Of a stretch of 64,000 nucleotides of DNA, positions 8,701-16,222 are shown piece after piece. Made by a program: the position numbers and the translations under genes. Within the stretch, counting starts at the first letter, position 1; each line of letters starts with the position of its first letter. Below the pieces are notes generated by a model. That model worked only from the letters and a program-made list of their open reading frames with translations, did no database searches and had not been told where the DNA came from. The stretch covers positions 200,572-264,571 of the forward strand of contig JAMPDF010000003.1 in assembly GCA_023665755.1 (NCBI GenBank). The letters run 5' to 3'. The stretch is from Prevotella sp. (GTDB taxonomy: Bacteria > Bacillota_I > Bacilli_A > ML615J-28 > CAG-313).

Positions 8701-9871
8701 AATAATCGTAAAATTTATCTTTTGTACAATGAGAAAATCTTTTTAATTGCTTTTTTGTAGAATTCATTCCTATATAATGAGGATAATTATATATTTTTTT
8801 ATCATATTTTCTAAAACACTCATTATAATATTCTGATAAATAGGTTTTAAAAAAGAATTTTAATTTTTTTAAATCTTCTTGATGTTTATCATAACTTCTT
8901 ACCATAGCATCACTGAGATAATCACTCTCACCAATCAGTCCTAATAAATAATACGTATCTACAATTTCTTTTAAGGGAATTATACTGTCGAACAATTGTG
9001 CTAGTTCTACTACTATTTTTTTTGAAGTTTCTATTTTTTCTAATAATTCTTCGTTTTCTAAATCAATTTCACATTTTTCATAGTGTTGTTCTTGTACAAA
9101 GGTCAATTTACTTATATTTACAGAACTTCCAACTAATAATTGTATTATAAACTCATTAACAAAAGTCTTTTTTTCAACACCAAACAACTGCCTCAGTTTT
9201 GATTTTTGATCATTTTTTGTAGATATATTTAAAAATATATTTTCTAATTCATTTAAAAAATTATCACCTATTTGGATTTTTTCAAAATAATCCTCATCAT
9301 CCTCAAATTTTACTCTTGTTTCTGCTAATAATTCATTAATTATATCAAAATTATTTTTAATTTGAGAATGGTTCCCCTTATCATAATCTACACCTTCATT
9401 GAGAAAATGCCCTCTATATTTGATAATATGATGTACAGCAAGATATAGCATTCTAAGATCAACGGGTTCATCTACTTCCAATAAATGTTTTCTCAAATGA
9501 TAAATAGTAGGATAAGCATTAAAATATTGTTTATCTGTTAATACATCATCAAAGAAGGTATACTTATTATTATTCTGCTTATCCTCTAGTTTATAAAACG
9601 AATCATTTAATCTTTGAAAAAACAAGGCATCTATTTTTTGTATTTTTTCAATAAATTCATCTTGCAACCATTTTATTCTTTGGCTTCTTCTAAATATTCT
9701 TCGCCTAGAGCCTCTGAAGGTTCGACGTTCTTTTGCATCATGGGCTTCTTCCATCATCCTTACTCCCCAAAGAGCAAAGCCATTTTTCTTAACAATCTCA
9801 TTATTCTCATCTACTACTGCCCACCCAATGGAATTTGTACCGACATCTAATCCTAATGTATATTTTTTCAT
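5750..9871 (-). CDS. cas9: Cas9 RNA-guided endonuclease, type II-A
   Basis: I start at ATG 9871 (MKKYTLGLDVGTNSIGWAV), which has GGGGAGGA 7 nt upstream, not at the longer frame start at 9904. The product is 1373 residues, close to other large II-A Cas9 proteins. All catalytic sites are present: RuvC-I Asp9, RuvC-II Glu782 in YYCIECTRTN, HNH His872 in YDIDHIYPQS, and RuvC-III with His1009 and Asp1010 in YHHAHDAYLNAV. The arginine-rich bridge helix (RRTFRGSRRRIFRRSQRIK) follows RuvC-I at about residues 59-77. Cas9 uses crRNA and tracrRNA to cut DNA. The frame is intact. It heads the operon cas9-cas1-cas2-csn2. RuvC-II reads ECTRT where most relatives have EMAR, a modest divergence. Confidence 0.98.
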   Translation of the reverse strand: MKKYTLGLDVGTNSIGWAVVDENNEIVKKNGFALWGVRMMEEAHDAKERRTFRGSRRRIFRRSQRIKWLQDEFIEKIQKIDALFFQRLNDSFYKLEDKQNNNKYTFFDDVLTDKQYFNAYPTIYHLRKHLLEVDEPVDLRMLYLAVHHIIKYRGHFLNEGVDYDKGNHSQIKNNFDIINELLAETRVKFEDDEDYFEKIQIGDNFLNELENIFLNISTKNDQKSKLRQLFGVEKKTFVNEFIIQLLVGSSVNISKLTFVQEQHYEKCEIDLENEELLEKIETSKKIVVELAQLFDSIIPLKEIVDTYYLLGLIGESDYLSDAMVRSYDKHQEDLKKLKFFFKTYLSEYYNECFRKYDKKIYNYPHYIGMNSTKKQLKRFSHCTKDKFYDYLKKQINKVKDEKAEELKNEILKNIEQGDYLSRQNSGHNTVIPMQLNLMELETILKNQSKYYPFLLERDGEYTRIERIVSIFKYHLPYYVGPLNNKSPYSWVTRTNEKITPWNYEKVIDLDTTAKQFIERMQNKCTYLHGDNDYCLPKKSLLFSEYNCLQYLNRLKINGQLIKKEMKEDLFNNIFLKYSKPTRKKIEEYLEANHGYEPSSFTSKIEEITCDMSSYIKFKEIFGEEFYSKKGIIEEIIKDITIFEDKKILERRLKDIYCLDDEKIGKIKQLNYKGYATLSKKLLTDLVSVDENTGEVYGSIIQIMRNTNLNLQQILFDDKYNFMKVIDQYNKNLVKDEEEGINEFIDNHIYISPIMKRPLIQTYKLIEEIETILKQKIDYYCIECTRTNKAAKKTTSSRYNQLKEFYNECKKQADLLNKFHININKLNASLEENKDNLRQEKIYLYFTQLGKSLYTLQDIDLVKLNGKTYDIDHIYPQSLIKDDSFSNKVLVESHINQHIKKDQFICDIPNFLPPNAINFYKKLLELKLITKEKFRRLTQKEIKPEELNGFVNRQLVVTNQAVKGLIETLKLYKQVDESHIIYSKAENISDFRQKYDLLKSRTVNNYHHAHDAYLNAVIGKTLNEYYKIHYFNNQTDLERMKNSGYTINPEVILSKDRIVKRKGIDIIIWEKEETLKLIRKNLQQRFDIHETIRSYCSNEMFKKTSIIKNGNVPIKTTDKRCNLEKYGGITSYAYSKYCIVELIDKKQKKCYILEAIPKVFENSIEKYIQGIITPQKYTSFKIVHDCIKTNVVIMHERKKYCITGKSGENYLIKNLLDRNFSYHFTKIIKCIEKYNNQSRMEIPMDETRNKIIVAPSSDKKEALTISMDDCLYALNEIKKAYSKNIYSYGIIETIVDKLNHISELSLKEYIQLVIELLKLLKTNTRETADLRIIDMKEKTGLLTMGKVLKPGMKFISESITGYYRKILFEVPSGV

Positions 9872-9897
9872 ATATTTCCTCCCCATATTTATTTTTC

Positions 9898-9926
9898 TTG
9901 ACATTCTTTATTTATTTTGATATACT
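9898..9926 (+). promoter_or_regulatory. Consensus sigma-A promoter of the tracrRNA
   Basis: A perfect TTGACA (9898-9903) and TATACT (9921-9926) are exactly 17 nt apart on the plus strand. The predicted start near 9933 falls at the first base of the anti-repeat. The -35 box lies only 27 nt from the cas9 start codon on the other strand. Confidence 0.85.
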
Positions 9927-9932
9927 ATTATT

Positions 9933-10004
9933 GTATTTAGCATACCGAGTGCAAATAAGCATTTATGCGATACCTTAGAGCCCCATTGTGAGGGGCCATT
10001 TTTT
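9933..10004 (+). ncRNA. tracrRNA of the type II-A CRISPR system
   Basis: The anti-repeat TATTTAGCATACC pairs perfectly over 13 bp with GGTATGCTAAATA of the crRNA repeat. A bulge follows (UA on the crRNA side, GAGU on the tracrRNA side), then a 6-bp lower stem, GCAAAT with GTTTGC, which has one G-U pair. This 2/4 bulge layout matches that of the Streptococcus pyogenes duplex. Downstream come a short nexus-like hairpin (GCA-TTTA-TGC) and a terminator hairpin (GCCCC-loop-GGGGC) ending in six Ts at 10004. Transcription is divergent from cas9. The tail has one strong hairpin, fewer than in S. pyogenes. Confidence 0.92.
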
Positions 10005-10151
10005 ATTTCTAATACACAAATTCAAACATATCAATATTACTAATTTTTTACATATAATAAGTTTATTTTACTATATATAATATTTTTTTTCAAGAAATTA
10101 TATAATAATAATAAATGATATACTATTTATGTTTTAATATGAGGTGCAAAT

Positions 10152-10967
10152 ATGAATCATTTTACAACTTTCCAAATTAACGATCATATCTATCAAATCA
10201 AAGACCCAATGGGTGTATTGATGACGCTTGTTATCGGGAAAACCCATGCATTACTAGTCGATACTGGGTATGGGCTATTCAACATCAAAGAATATATATC
10301 TCATATCACAACGCTTCCTTTAATCGTTGTAGACAGTCATGGTCATATGGATCACACAGGAGGCAACTATTTATTTGATCAAGTCTACATCCATCCACTG
10401 GATATGGATTTGTGCAAACTACACAATAGTCCTACTTGGAGATACAATGTTTATGAAAATGCCTGTGCTATGCACCTAATAGATGATACATTTGATATAG
10501 ATGCATTCATAAAGCAAAAAGAAGGACATCTTCTTCCTTTATCGAATCACCAAGTATTTGATTTAGGAGATATTCATGCAAAAGTCATTCCAATGGAAGG
10601 ACATACTAAAGGCAGTATTGGTATTTTACTTGAAGAAGATGCAATCTTAATTGTAACAGATGCCACATGCCCATTCGTATGGTTATTTTTGCCAGAATCT
10701 ACAACAGTTACTACTTATATACAAATGCTGACTAGAACCTTAAATTTGCCATTTCAGCACATTTTACTCGGTCATGGTAAGGGGATCACTCTTCCTCGTT
10801 CAAAGGTAGAAGATTTCCTATATACTGCTCAAACGATTGATATGAAAAAAGCTGTAAAAGTAACATTCCATAACTTTGAACAAGAAAATAGTTATTGTTA
10901 TACCTTAGGTAAAATGTATGATCAAAATGATGTAGGGATTGTATTTGACCCAAATAAATTAAAGTAA
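10152..10967 (+). CDS. MBL-fold metallo-hydrolase
   Basis: 271 residues with the metallo-beta-lactamase fold. The HxHxDH metal motif is in VDSHGHMDHTGGN (about residues 61-70), followed by further ligands in EGHTKGS, VTDAT and LLGHGKG. It probably hydrolyses a small ester or thioester substrate; the substrate is not predictable. It is cytosolic, with no signal peptide. GAGGTG lies 5 nt before the ATG. It stands alone, facing the gene at 10999 across a shared terminator. It is not a CRISPR gene, although it starts about 150 nt from the tracrRNA end. Confidence 0.88.
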   Translation: MNHFTTFQINDHIYQIKDPMGVLMTLVIGKTHALLVDTGYGLFNIKEYISHITTLPLIVVDSHGHMDHTGGNYLFDQVYIHPLDMDLCKLHNSPTWRYNVYENACAMHLIDDTFDIDAFIKQKEGHLLPLSNHQVFDLGDIHAKVIPMEGHTKGSIGILLEEDAILIVTDATCPFVWLFLPESTTVTTYIQMLTRTLNLPFQHILLGHGKGITLPRSKVEDFLYTAQTIDMKKAVKVTFHNFEQENSYCYTLGKMYDQNDVGIVFDPNKLK

Positions 10968-11000
10968 AAAATAGTATGCATATATATGCATACTATTTTT
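10968..11000. terminator. Bidirectional terminator
   Basis: Perfect palindrome AAAATAGTATGCATA / TATGCATACTATTTT between two convergent genes, with A and T runs on both sides. Confidence 0.85.
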
Positions 11001-11538
11001 AAACCAATTCTAGTTCTTCTGCAATCAGTTGGAATACCGCATATGCTGGTTGATACTCATGTTGATGCATACCTAAATCCTCAAGTGCCGCATCTAGAGA
11101 AAGCGTATATTCACTTGCTACTTCCTTTTGATGAGTGAAGATACCGTCTAGTTGCTCTAAAAGGCGATTGAGTTCTTTTTCTGTTTCTGCTGTGAGCAAT
11201 TCTTCTGAAGAAAGAAAGGATTTATAATCTTCTATACAAATAGAATACAGTAATAATTCACTATAGTGTTCAAATGTCTCTTTATTTTTATCAAAGCAAT
11301 CTTCATAATACGTTTTCATATCAGCTAACACATTGGATAAAAATCCATAACCAATATCAAAGATTTCTTCTAGATCTTCATTCACCTTTGTACCTGTTTC
11401 ATATTGGTGATAGATATATTCTGTTACCTTTAGTACATCAGAGATGGCATAGTATACATTAGCCCCATGCGTTTTTAACATATCTAATAACTCGTCACAT
11501 TCTCCAATGTATTTTTCATAGTCTTCATAAATATTCAT
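10999..11538 (-). CDS. Hypothetical acidic helical protein
   Basis: 179 residues, very acidic and predicted mostly helical (MNIYEDYEKYIGECDELLDM at the start, ending AVFQLIAEELELV). There is no signal peptide, membrane segment or recognised motif. GAGGTATCC precedes the ATG at 5 nt. The gene is monocistronic and ends at the shared terminator with the MBL gene. It is divergent from hslO, with about 150 nt between. I do not recognise the family and propose no function. Confidence 0.75.
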   Translation of the reverse strand: MNIYEDYEKYIGECDELLDMLKTHGANVYYAISDVLKVTEYIYHQYETGTKVNEDLEEIFDIGYGFLSNVLADMKTYYEDCFDKNKETFEHYSELLLYSICIEDYKSFLSSEELLTAETEKELNRLLEQLDGIFTHQKEVASEYTLSLDAALEDLGMHQHEYQPAYAVFQLIAEELELV

Positions 11539-11692
11539 ATGGATACCTCTTTTTTCTTGTTGATTGATTAGTTATATTATATACCAATGATTGGGTTTTA
11601 CGCAAATAGAATGCGAAAAGTATTTTTTTGTTTTTATTTTCCAAATTGTGGTATACTAAACATAAGAAAATAGAATATAAAGAGGTGAAAAG

Positions 11693-12571
11693 ATGAAAGA
11701 TGAAATTGTAAAAGCACTCGCCTATCAAAAGTCAGTCCGAGTATATGCGGTATCCACAAAAGAGGTATTAAATGAAATTGGAGATCGTTTTCAATTTTAT
11801 CCTAGTGCACTAGATGCAATGGGAAGATCCTTGAGTATGGGAGCAATGATGGGATCTATGCTTAAGTTGAATGAAACCTTGACGCTTAAAATTGAAGGAG
11901 ATGGACCGATTGGAAAAATCTTGATTGATAGTGATGCTCATGGACATATTCGGGGATATGCTCAAAACCCCCATTGTCATTTTGAATACGTGGATGGAAG
12001 ATTAAATGCTAAAGAAACAGTGGGTACAACTGGTTTTATTAGTGTCATTAAAGATTTAAAACTAAAAGAACCTTTTATTGGTTCTACACCTTTGATTAGT
12101 GGGGAGATTGCGGAAGACTTTGCCTACTATTTTCAGGTGAGTGAACAAGTCCCCTCCGCAGTAGGACTTGGTGTGCTTGTCAATGAAGAAACGCATGCTG
12201 TAGCAAGTGGTGGATTTATTATTCAACTGCTTCCCAATACACCTGAAGAGGTCATTCAAAAACTAGAACAAAAACTATCCATGATACCTAGTGTTTCAGA
12301 TATGTTATCTTCCGGATATACGCCAACTGATATCATTTACAATATCGTAGATGATGTAGAAATTATTGAAACAATACCCGTTACTTTTCAATGTAGTTGT
12401 AGTAAAGAACGTTTTGCCAGAGGAATTTTATCCCTTGGTCAAGAAGAAATTCAAGAAATGATTAATGAAAACAAACCTCAAGAAACCATTTGCCATTTTT
12501 GCGCAAAACAATATCTGTTTACAACAGATGAATTAAAAGAATTATATGCTATTGCAAAACAAAAGGAGTAA
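11693..12571 (+). CDS. hslO: Hsp33 redox-regulated chaperonin
   Basis: 292 residues. Hsp33 is a cytosolic holdase activated by oxidation. The C-terminal zinc switch is intact, with CSC around residues 234-236 and CHFC around 263-266. The N-terminal chaperone core includes ALDAMGRSLSMGAMMGSMLK and the glycine-rich GDGPIGKILIDSDAHGHIRGY. The start has GAGGTG 7 nt upstream, and an extended -10 (TGGTATACT) lies near 11650. It is followed within 4 nt by the M42 peptidase gene, so the two are co-transcribed. Confidence 0.96.
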   Translation: MKDEIVKALAYQKSVRVYAVSTKEVLNEIGDRFQFYPSALDAMGRSLSMGAMMGSMLKLNETLTLKIEGDGPIGKILIDSDAHGHIRGYAQNPHCHFEYVDGRLNAKETVGTTGFISVIKDLKLKEPFIGSTPLISGEIAEDFAYYFQVSEQVPSAVGLGVLVNEETHAVASGGFIIQLLPNTPEEVIQKLEQKLSMIPSVSDMLSSGYTPTDIIYNIVDDVEIIETIPVTFQCSCSKERFARGILSLGQEEIQEMINENKPQETICHFCAKQYLFTTDELKELYAIAKQKE

Positions 12572-12575
12572 GATG

Positions 12576-13592
12576 ATGTTAGATATTCAATTATTAAAAC
12601 AATTAACTTCTATACCCAGTCCATCTGGATATACAATGCATCAAGTGGAATTTATCAAACAGTATGTAAAATCACTAGGATATACCCCTTTCCAAAATCA
12701 AAAAGGAAATGTATTTGTGGAAGTAAAAGGTAAGTCTACCTATAAAACCGCCCTTTGTGCACATATTGATACCCTGGGCTTAATGGTTAGAAGCATTGAT
12801 GCTGAAGGTCAAATTTTATTTACTACAATTGGGGGGCCACTACTTCAAACATATGATGGTGTATATTGTAAAATCCATACTCGAACAGGAAAAGTCTATA
12901 CTGGAACAGTTCTTTCTACTTCTCCTAGTGTTCACGTTTTTCCTGATGCTAAAACCAAAGCAAGAGATACTGATCATATGTATGTACGCTTAGATGAGCT
13001 GGTTTATAGCAAACAAGATGTACTTGATTTAGGCATTGAGGTAGGGGATTTTATTTCCATTGACCCTCAGTTTGAATATACTGAGAAAGGATTTATTAAA
13101 ACAAGATTTTTAGATGATTTAGCCAGTGCCTTTTTGCTACTTGAATTATTAAAAGCCATTCAAGAACAGCACTTTATACCAGAACATAGTTTATTATTTG
13201 CCTTTACTACCTATGAAGAAGTAGGCCATGGTTGTTCCCATATTCCACCTGTGGATGAAATGTTGGTAGTCGATATGGGGTGTGTTGGTGCTGATTTAAC
13301 TTGTACAGAAGAAATGGTTTCGATTTGTGCGAAAGATGCTTCTGGTCCTTATGATTACCAAATGACATCTACTTTGATTCAACTAGCAAAAGACAATCAT
13401 CTACACTATGCTATAGATGTATATCCGATGTATTCTTCTGATGGCTCTAGTGCGTTACGCGGTGGAAATGATGTAAAGTGTGCTTTAATTGGCTCAGGTA
13501 TTCAAGCTTCTCATGGCATGGAAAGAACCCATATTCATGGTTTAATTCAAACCTATCAACTGATTCAACTGTATATTGGAATGAAATCATAA
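12576..13592 (+). CDS. M42 family metallopeptidase
   Basis: About 338 residues from ATG 12576 (an ATG at 12573 is equally usable; AAGGAG lies at 12563-12568). M42 enzymes are cytosolic aminopeptidases that form large tetrahedral assemblies. Metal-site landmarks appear in order: AHIDTLGLMV, DDLASAFLLLELL, the catalytic pair in YEEVGHG, VVDMGCVG and the last His in ASHGMERTHIHG. The length is normal. The gene follows hslO almost directly. Its TAA stop abuts the IS200 end hairpin at 13592, so the insertion did not cut into the coding region. Confidence 0.93.
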   Translation: MLDIQLLKQLTSIPSPSGYTMHQVEFIKQYVKSLGYTPFQNQKGNVFVEVKGKSTYKTALCAHIDTLGLMVRSIDAEGQILFTTIGGPLLQTYDGVYCKIHTRTGKVYTGTVLSTSPSVHVFPDAKTKARDTDHMYVRLDELVYSKQDVLDLGIEVGDFISIDPQFEYTEKGFIKTRFLDDLASAFLLLELLKAIQEQHFIPEHSLLFAFTTYEEVGHGCSHIPPVDEMLVVDMGCVGADLTCTEEMVSICAKDASGPYDYQMTSTLIQLAKDNHLHYAIDVYPMYSSDGSSALRGGNDVKCALIGSGIQASHGMERTHIHGLIQTYQLIQLYIGMKS

Positions 13593-14222
13593 CCACCCGT
13601 AAAACGGGTGGTTTGCTCTGAGGGTATAACCCTCTTTTTCTTTACCGAGTCTCAAGGCTCGTGAAATCAGCCAAGTGCACTTGTTTTCATGCTGCTACTG
13701 AAGTAGCTTATTTACTGTTTCTTATTTGTTGCCTCTTGTGAAAACGGATCTTTATATTCTTTTACACTCACTCTGTCCTGAGCAATATCGTCATCAAGTT
13801 GATGACGAATATACTCCTCGATTACTTTCTTATTTCTACCTACGGTATCAACATAGTAACCTTCGCACCAAAATCTTCGATTTCCATATTTATATTTCAA
13901 ATTTGCAAATTTATCAAATATCATCAAGCTGCTTTTTCCTTTCAGATATCCCATAAATGATGATACTGATATCTTTGGTGGAATTGATACTAACATATGT
14001 ATATGGTTCCCATATATTACTTGTCTTCTATATTTTGGGCAAAATACTATATGATACTTGCAATTCCATTTAGTATGTGATAAACTATTATTATCCATTA
14101 TTGGATACCTCCTATATAATTAGTTTTGTCTTGGCCGACTTCAACTAATTATATCACGGAGGCTTTTTTTACTAAAGCAAAGCTGTAAGCTTTTTGGTAC
14201 CACCCGAATATCGGGTGGTTTT
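13592..14222 (-). mobile_element. IS200/IS605-family element with internal deletion in tnpA
   Basis: A 0.63-kb element bounded by subterminal hairpins, as in the IS200 family, with no inverted terminal repeats. The left hairpin is ACCACCC-GTAAAAC-GGGTGGT at 13592-13612 and the right is ACCACCC-GAATATC-GGGTGGT at 14200-14220. A further GAGGGTATAACCCTC hairpin sits at about 13619. It carries only tnpA, without tnpB. It is inserted precisely after the stop codon of the M42 peptidase gene. Exact ends and target-site bases cannot be fixed without an empty site. Confidence 0.85.
13712..14098 (-). CDS. tnpA: IS200-type Y1 transposase TnpA, internally deleted
   Basis: 128 residues. The first 30 (NSLSHTKWNCKYHIVFCPKY... 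ending RRQVIYG) and the residues from NHIHMLVSIPPK onwards match IS200 TnpA closely. The usual 25-30 residues between RRQVIYG and the HUH motif are missing, and the frame is kept. HIH (residues 32-34) and the Tyr region WCEGYYVDTVGRNKK are present, so the catalytic residues remain while part of the fold is lost. AGGAGGTATCC precedes the ATG. It is probably unable to transpose by itself, but an intact copy elsewhere could mobilise the element. Confidence 0.85.
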   Translation of the reverse strand: MDNNSLSHTKWNCKYHIVFCPKYRRQVIYGNHIHMLVSIPPKISVSSFMGYLKGKSSLMIFDKFANLKYKYGNRRFWCEGYYVDTVGRNKKVIEEYIRHQLDDDIAQDRVSVKEYKDPFSQEATNKKQ

Positions 14223-14264
14223 GAGCCATAAAAATGATACACTGTATCATTGTTTAAGGCTAAT

Positions 14265-14298
14265 AAAAAATACGATATCATTACGATATCGTATTTTT
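14265..14298. terminator. Terminator overlapping the 3' end of the 14281 gene
   Basis: AAAAATACGATATC paired with GATATCGTATTTTT. The stem includes the last codons and the stop of the minus-strand membrane protein gene. Confidence 0.7.
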
Positions 14299-14961
14299 GT
14301 TCTTGTGCTTTTTATTTTTACGAGAACCACCTATGTCTAGGTCTAAATCCAAATCAAAGTCACCACCTAATATGATGATAGCAATCATAATCGCTACAAT
14401 GATAACTGAATAAGAACAAAGCAAAAGTCGTTTTATCAATTGAGGCATATCTTCACTATGCGTATATACCGCAAGCATCAAAGCCAACTGAATCACCATA
14501 TCATACCCAAAAGTGGAAAGCCAAGTGGTTTTTACAAATAATATCAAAAAGATATAGGCAACAACTGATACAATAACCAAAATGATAACAACTAGTTTCG
14601 TTAAAAAAGGATTTTGTTGGATAATAGGAATGCTTGTAATGAGATAAACCAACCATAAAAAAGCAAGACAAAGGCCACTAATACCCAGAAGTTGGATAAA
14701 AGATAAATCATAGTCTTTATAAACCAACCAAGCATGAATAGCAAATCCCATAGCAACACCATTTAAAAATAAGCAAAGGATATGGAAGGGGGTACTATTT
14801 CGACCTATGATAGCTAGTAATACACTAAAGGCCAAAATCACAAATGTGATTATAATGAGATTTTTGGGTATAATTGTTGTGGTATTTAACAACAAATGGG
14901 TCAGTGATGCTACTAGAAAAAAGAGCGCTGAGCAAATAGAAACTACTTTCATTTTAAACAT
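14281..14961 (-). CDS. Hypothetical polytopic membrane protein
   Basis: 226 residues with about six to seven hydrophobic segments (from FKMKVVSICSALFFLVASLT to SVIIVAIMIAIIILGG). The tail is unusual: an Asp-Leu alternation (DFDLDLDLDIGG) followed by a short Arg/Lys-rich end (SRKNKKHKNKN). The start has AAAGGAAG at 7 nt. No transporter or enzyme motif is recognised. It forms its own unit; the terminator at 14265-14298 overlaps its stop. The function is unknown. Confidence 0.75.
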   Translation of the reverse strand: MFKMKVVSICSALFFLVASLTHLLLNTTTIIPKNLIIITFVILAFSVLLAIIGRNSTPFHILCLFLNGVAMGFAIHAWLVYKDYDLSFIQLLGISGLCLAFLWLVYLITSIPIIQQNPFLTKLVVIILVIVSVVAYIFLILFVKTTWLSTFGYDMVIQLALMLAVYTHSEDMPQLIKRLLLCSYSVIIVAIMIAIIILGGDFDLDLDLDIGGSRKNKKHKNKNTIS

Positions 14962-15031
14962 ACTATCACTTCCTTTTTCTTATTATACAAAAGAATGGCA
15001 CAATTTGTCAATGTTTTTTACATTCCCTTTA

Positions 15032-15562
15032 TTACTCTAGATGCGTTTGAATATATTGGTATAATTCACTTAAATATACTTCTAGAACTTCTTTTTCAAC
15101 ACGCTCAAAACTATCTTGTTCTGGCATTAAAGTAAGTGTCAAACCAATAATGGCTTCTAACAATTGATATGAAAGCTCTGTTGTTTTGGATTGTGCATCT
15201 AATGTTGTCGTCAATTCAATTAATGTGGGAATATGTGATAATGTCGTATCAATTTTTTGAGTAATTTCATTCAGTACTTTTTCTTTATTATTCAACCAAT
15301 CGTCTAAATGAATCCCTTGATAAAAACTCGTATAAGCACTTAATTTTTTTAGCATATTGAATAATGCGGGATTTTTAGGATTGTCTTTCATAATGACCTT
15401 AGCCAAAACCGCTTGGGCATATAAATCCATATTGGCTAATATATCATACCTGGAAAATAATTCTGTTTGTTCTATAGCATTGTCAATAATAAATTCCGAT
15501 AGGTGCATAACTTCTAGATATTGTGTGTGAATTAAATCAAACAATTGTTTATTGTATTTCAT
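15032..15562 (-). CDS. Hypothetical helical protein downstream of maf
   Basis: 176 residues from ATG 15562, chosen because AAAGGAG lies 7 nt upstream (a TTG six bases earlier also keeps the frame open). It is predicted all-helical, without signal or membrane segments (MKYNKQLFDLIHTQYLEVM at the start). The gene overlaps the 3' end of maf by 14 nt, so it is translated with it. I do not recognise a family. The coupling to maf is the only clue and does not define a role. Confidence 0.75.
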   Translation of the reverse strand: MKYNKQLFDLIHTQYLEVMHLSEFIIDNAIEQTELFSRYDILANMDLYAQAVLAKVIMKDNPKNPALFNMLKKLSAYTSFYQGIHLDDWLNNKEKVLNEITQKIDTTLSHIPTLIELTTTLDAQSKTTELSYQLLEAIIGLTLTLMPEQDSFERVEKEVLEVYLSELYQYIQTHLE

Positions 15563-16115
15563 GTTCAAACTCCTTTAGTTCTTGATAAACACGGCAAATG
15601 GGTAAACCCACTACATTATAATAGTCCCCCTCAATCTTAGATATATAAGTACAAAAACTGCCCTGAATGGCATAAGAACCTGCTTTATCATATACGTTCT
15701 CTTTTTGAATATAGTCAAGAATTTGACTCATCGTTAAGGGAATAACCGCTACTTTAGTAACCTCATGGAAGGTTTTTACTTTTCCTTGATAGATAATAGT
15801 TATACCCGTTACGACTTGATGCGTTTTTCCACTTAAACTTTGAAGCATTTGAATGGCTTCTTGTTCATGATGGGGTTTACCTAAAATCTGACCATCTATG
15901 GCAACTATAGTATCTGCACCAAGAATCACATCATTCGGGTAATCCTTGGCCACATCTAATGCCTTTTGATAAGATAAATTTTCCACTACCTCAAATAATG
16001 ATAACCCATCAGGTACAATTTCTGGGCAAGTAGAGGGTATAACTTGGTGTTTGATGTGGGCAAGTCTAAGAATTTCTGTTCTTCTTGGCGAATTAGAGGC
16101 AAGAATAAGAGCCAT
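15549..16115 (-). CDS. maf: Maf-like nucleotide pyrophosphatase
   Basis: 188 residues. Maf proteins hydrolyse non-canonical or specific nucleoside triphosphates (dTTP/UTP type) to monophosphates. The signature is complete: MALILASNSPRRTEILRL at the N-terminus, VILGADTIVAIDGQILGKP near residues 66-85 and the ending YYNVVGLPICRVYQEL. I start at ATG 16115 because GAGGAG lies 8 nt upstream; longer starts have no such site. The gene is first in a two-gene unit with 15032-15562. Confidence 0.93.
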   Translation of the reverse strand: MALILASNSPRRTEILRLAHIKHQVIPSTCPEIVPDGLSLFEVVENLSYQKALDVAKDYPNDVILGADTIVAIDGQILGKPHHEQEAIQMLQSLSGKTHQVVTGITIIYQGKVKTFHEVTKVAVIPLTMSQILDYIQKENVYDKAGSYAIQGSFCTYISKIEGDYYNVVGLPICRVYQELKEFEHEIQ

Positions 16116-16189
16116 AGTGTTCATCTCCTCTTGTAATATGCTTGATTTATTATACCATATTTGTGACCATAATGGTCGTTTTTGGCAAT

Positions 16190-16219
16190 AAAAAAATAGC
16201 AAGAAAATCTTGCTATTTT
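16190..16219 (-). terminator. Terminator after the lipoprotein gene
   Basis: AAAAATAGCAAGA paired with TCTTGCTATTTT lies right after the stop at 16223 on the minus strand, with a T run. Confidence 0.75.
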
Positions 16220-16222
16220 GAA

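Noticed and set aside
9614..9850. Plus-strand frame of 78 codons opposite cas9
   Set aside because: It is antisense to the conserved RuvC-I and bridge-helix region of cas9, and lacks a ribosome site.
9872..9904. Longer cas9 start 11 codons upstream
   Set aside because: The extra residues do not match Cas9 N-termini, and the best ribosome site precedes ATG 9871.
10152..10967. MBL-fold gene as part of the CRISPR locus
   Set aside because: It has its own ribosome site and terminator and is on the other strand; nearness to the tracrRNA is the only link.
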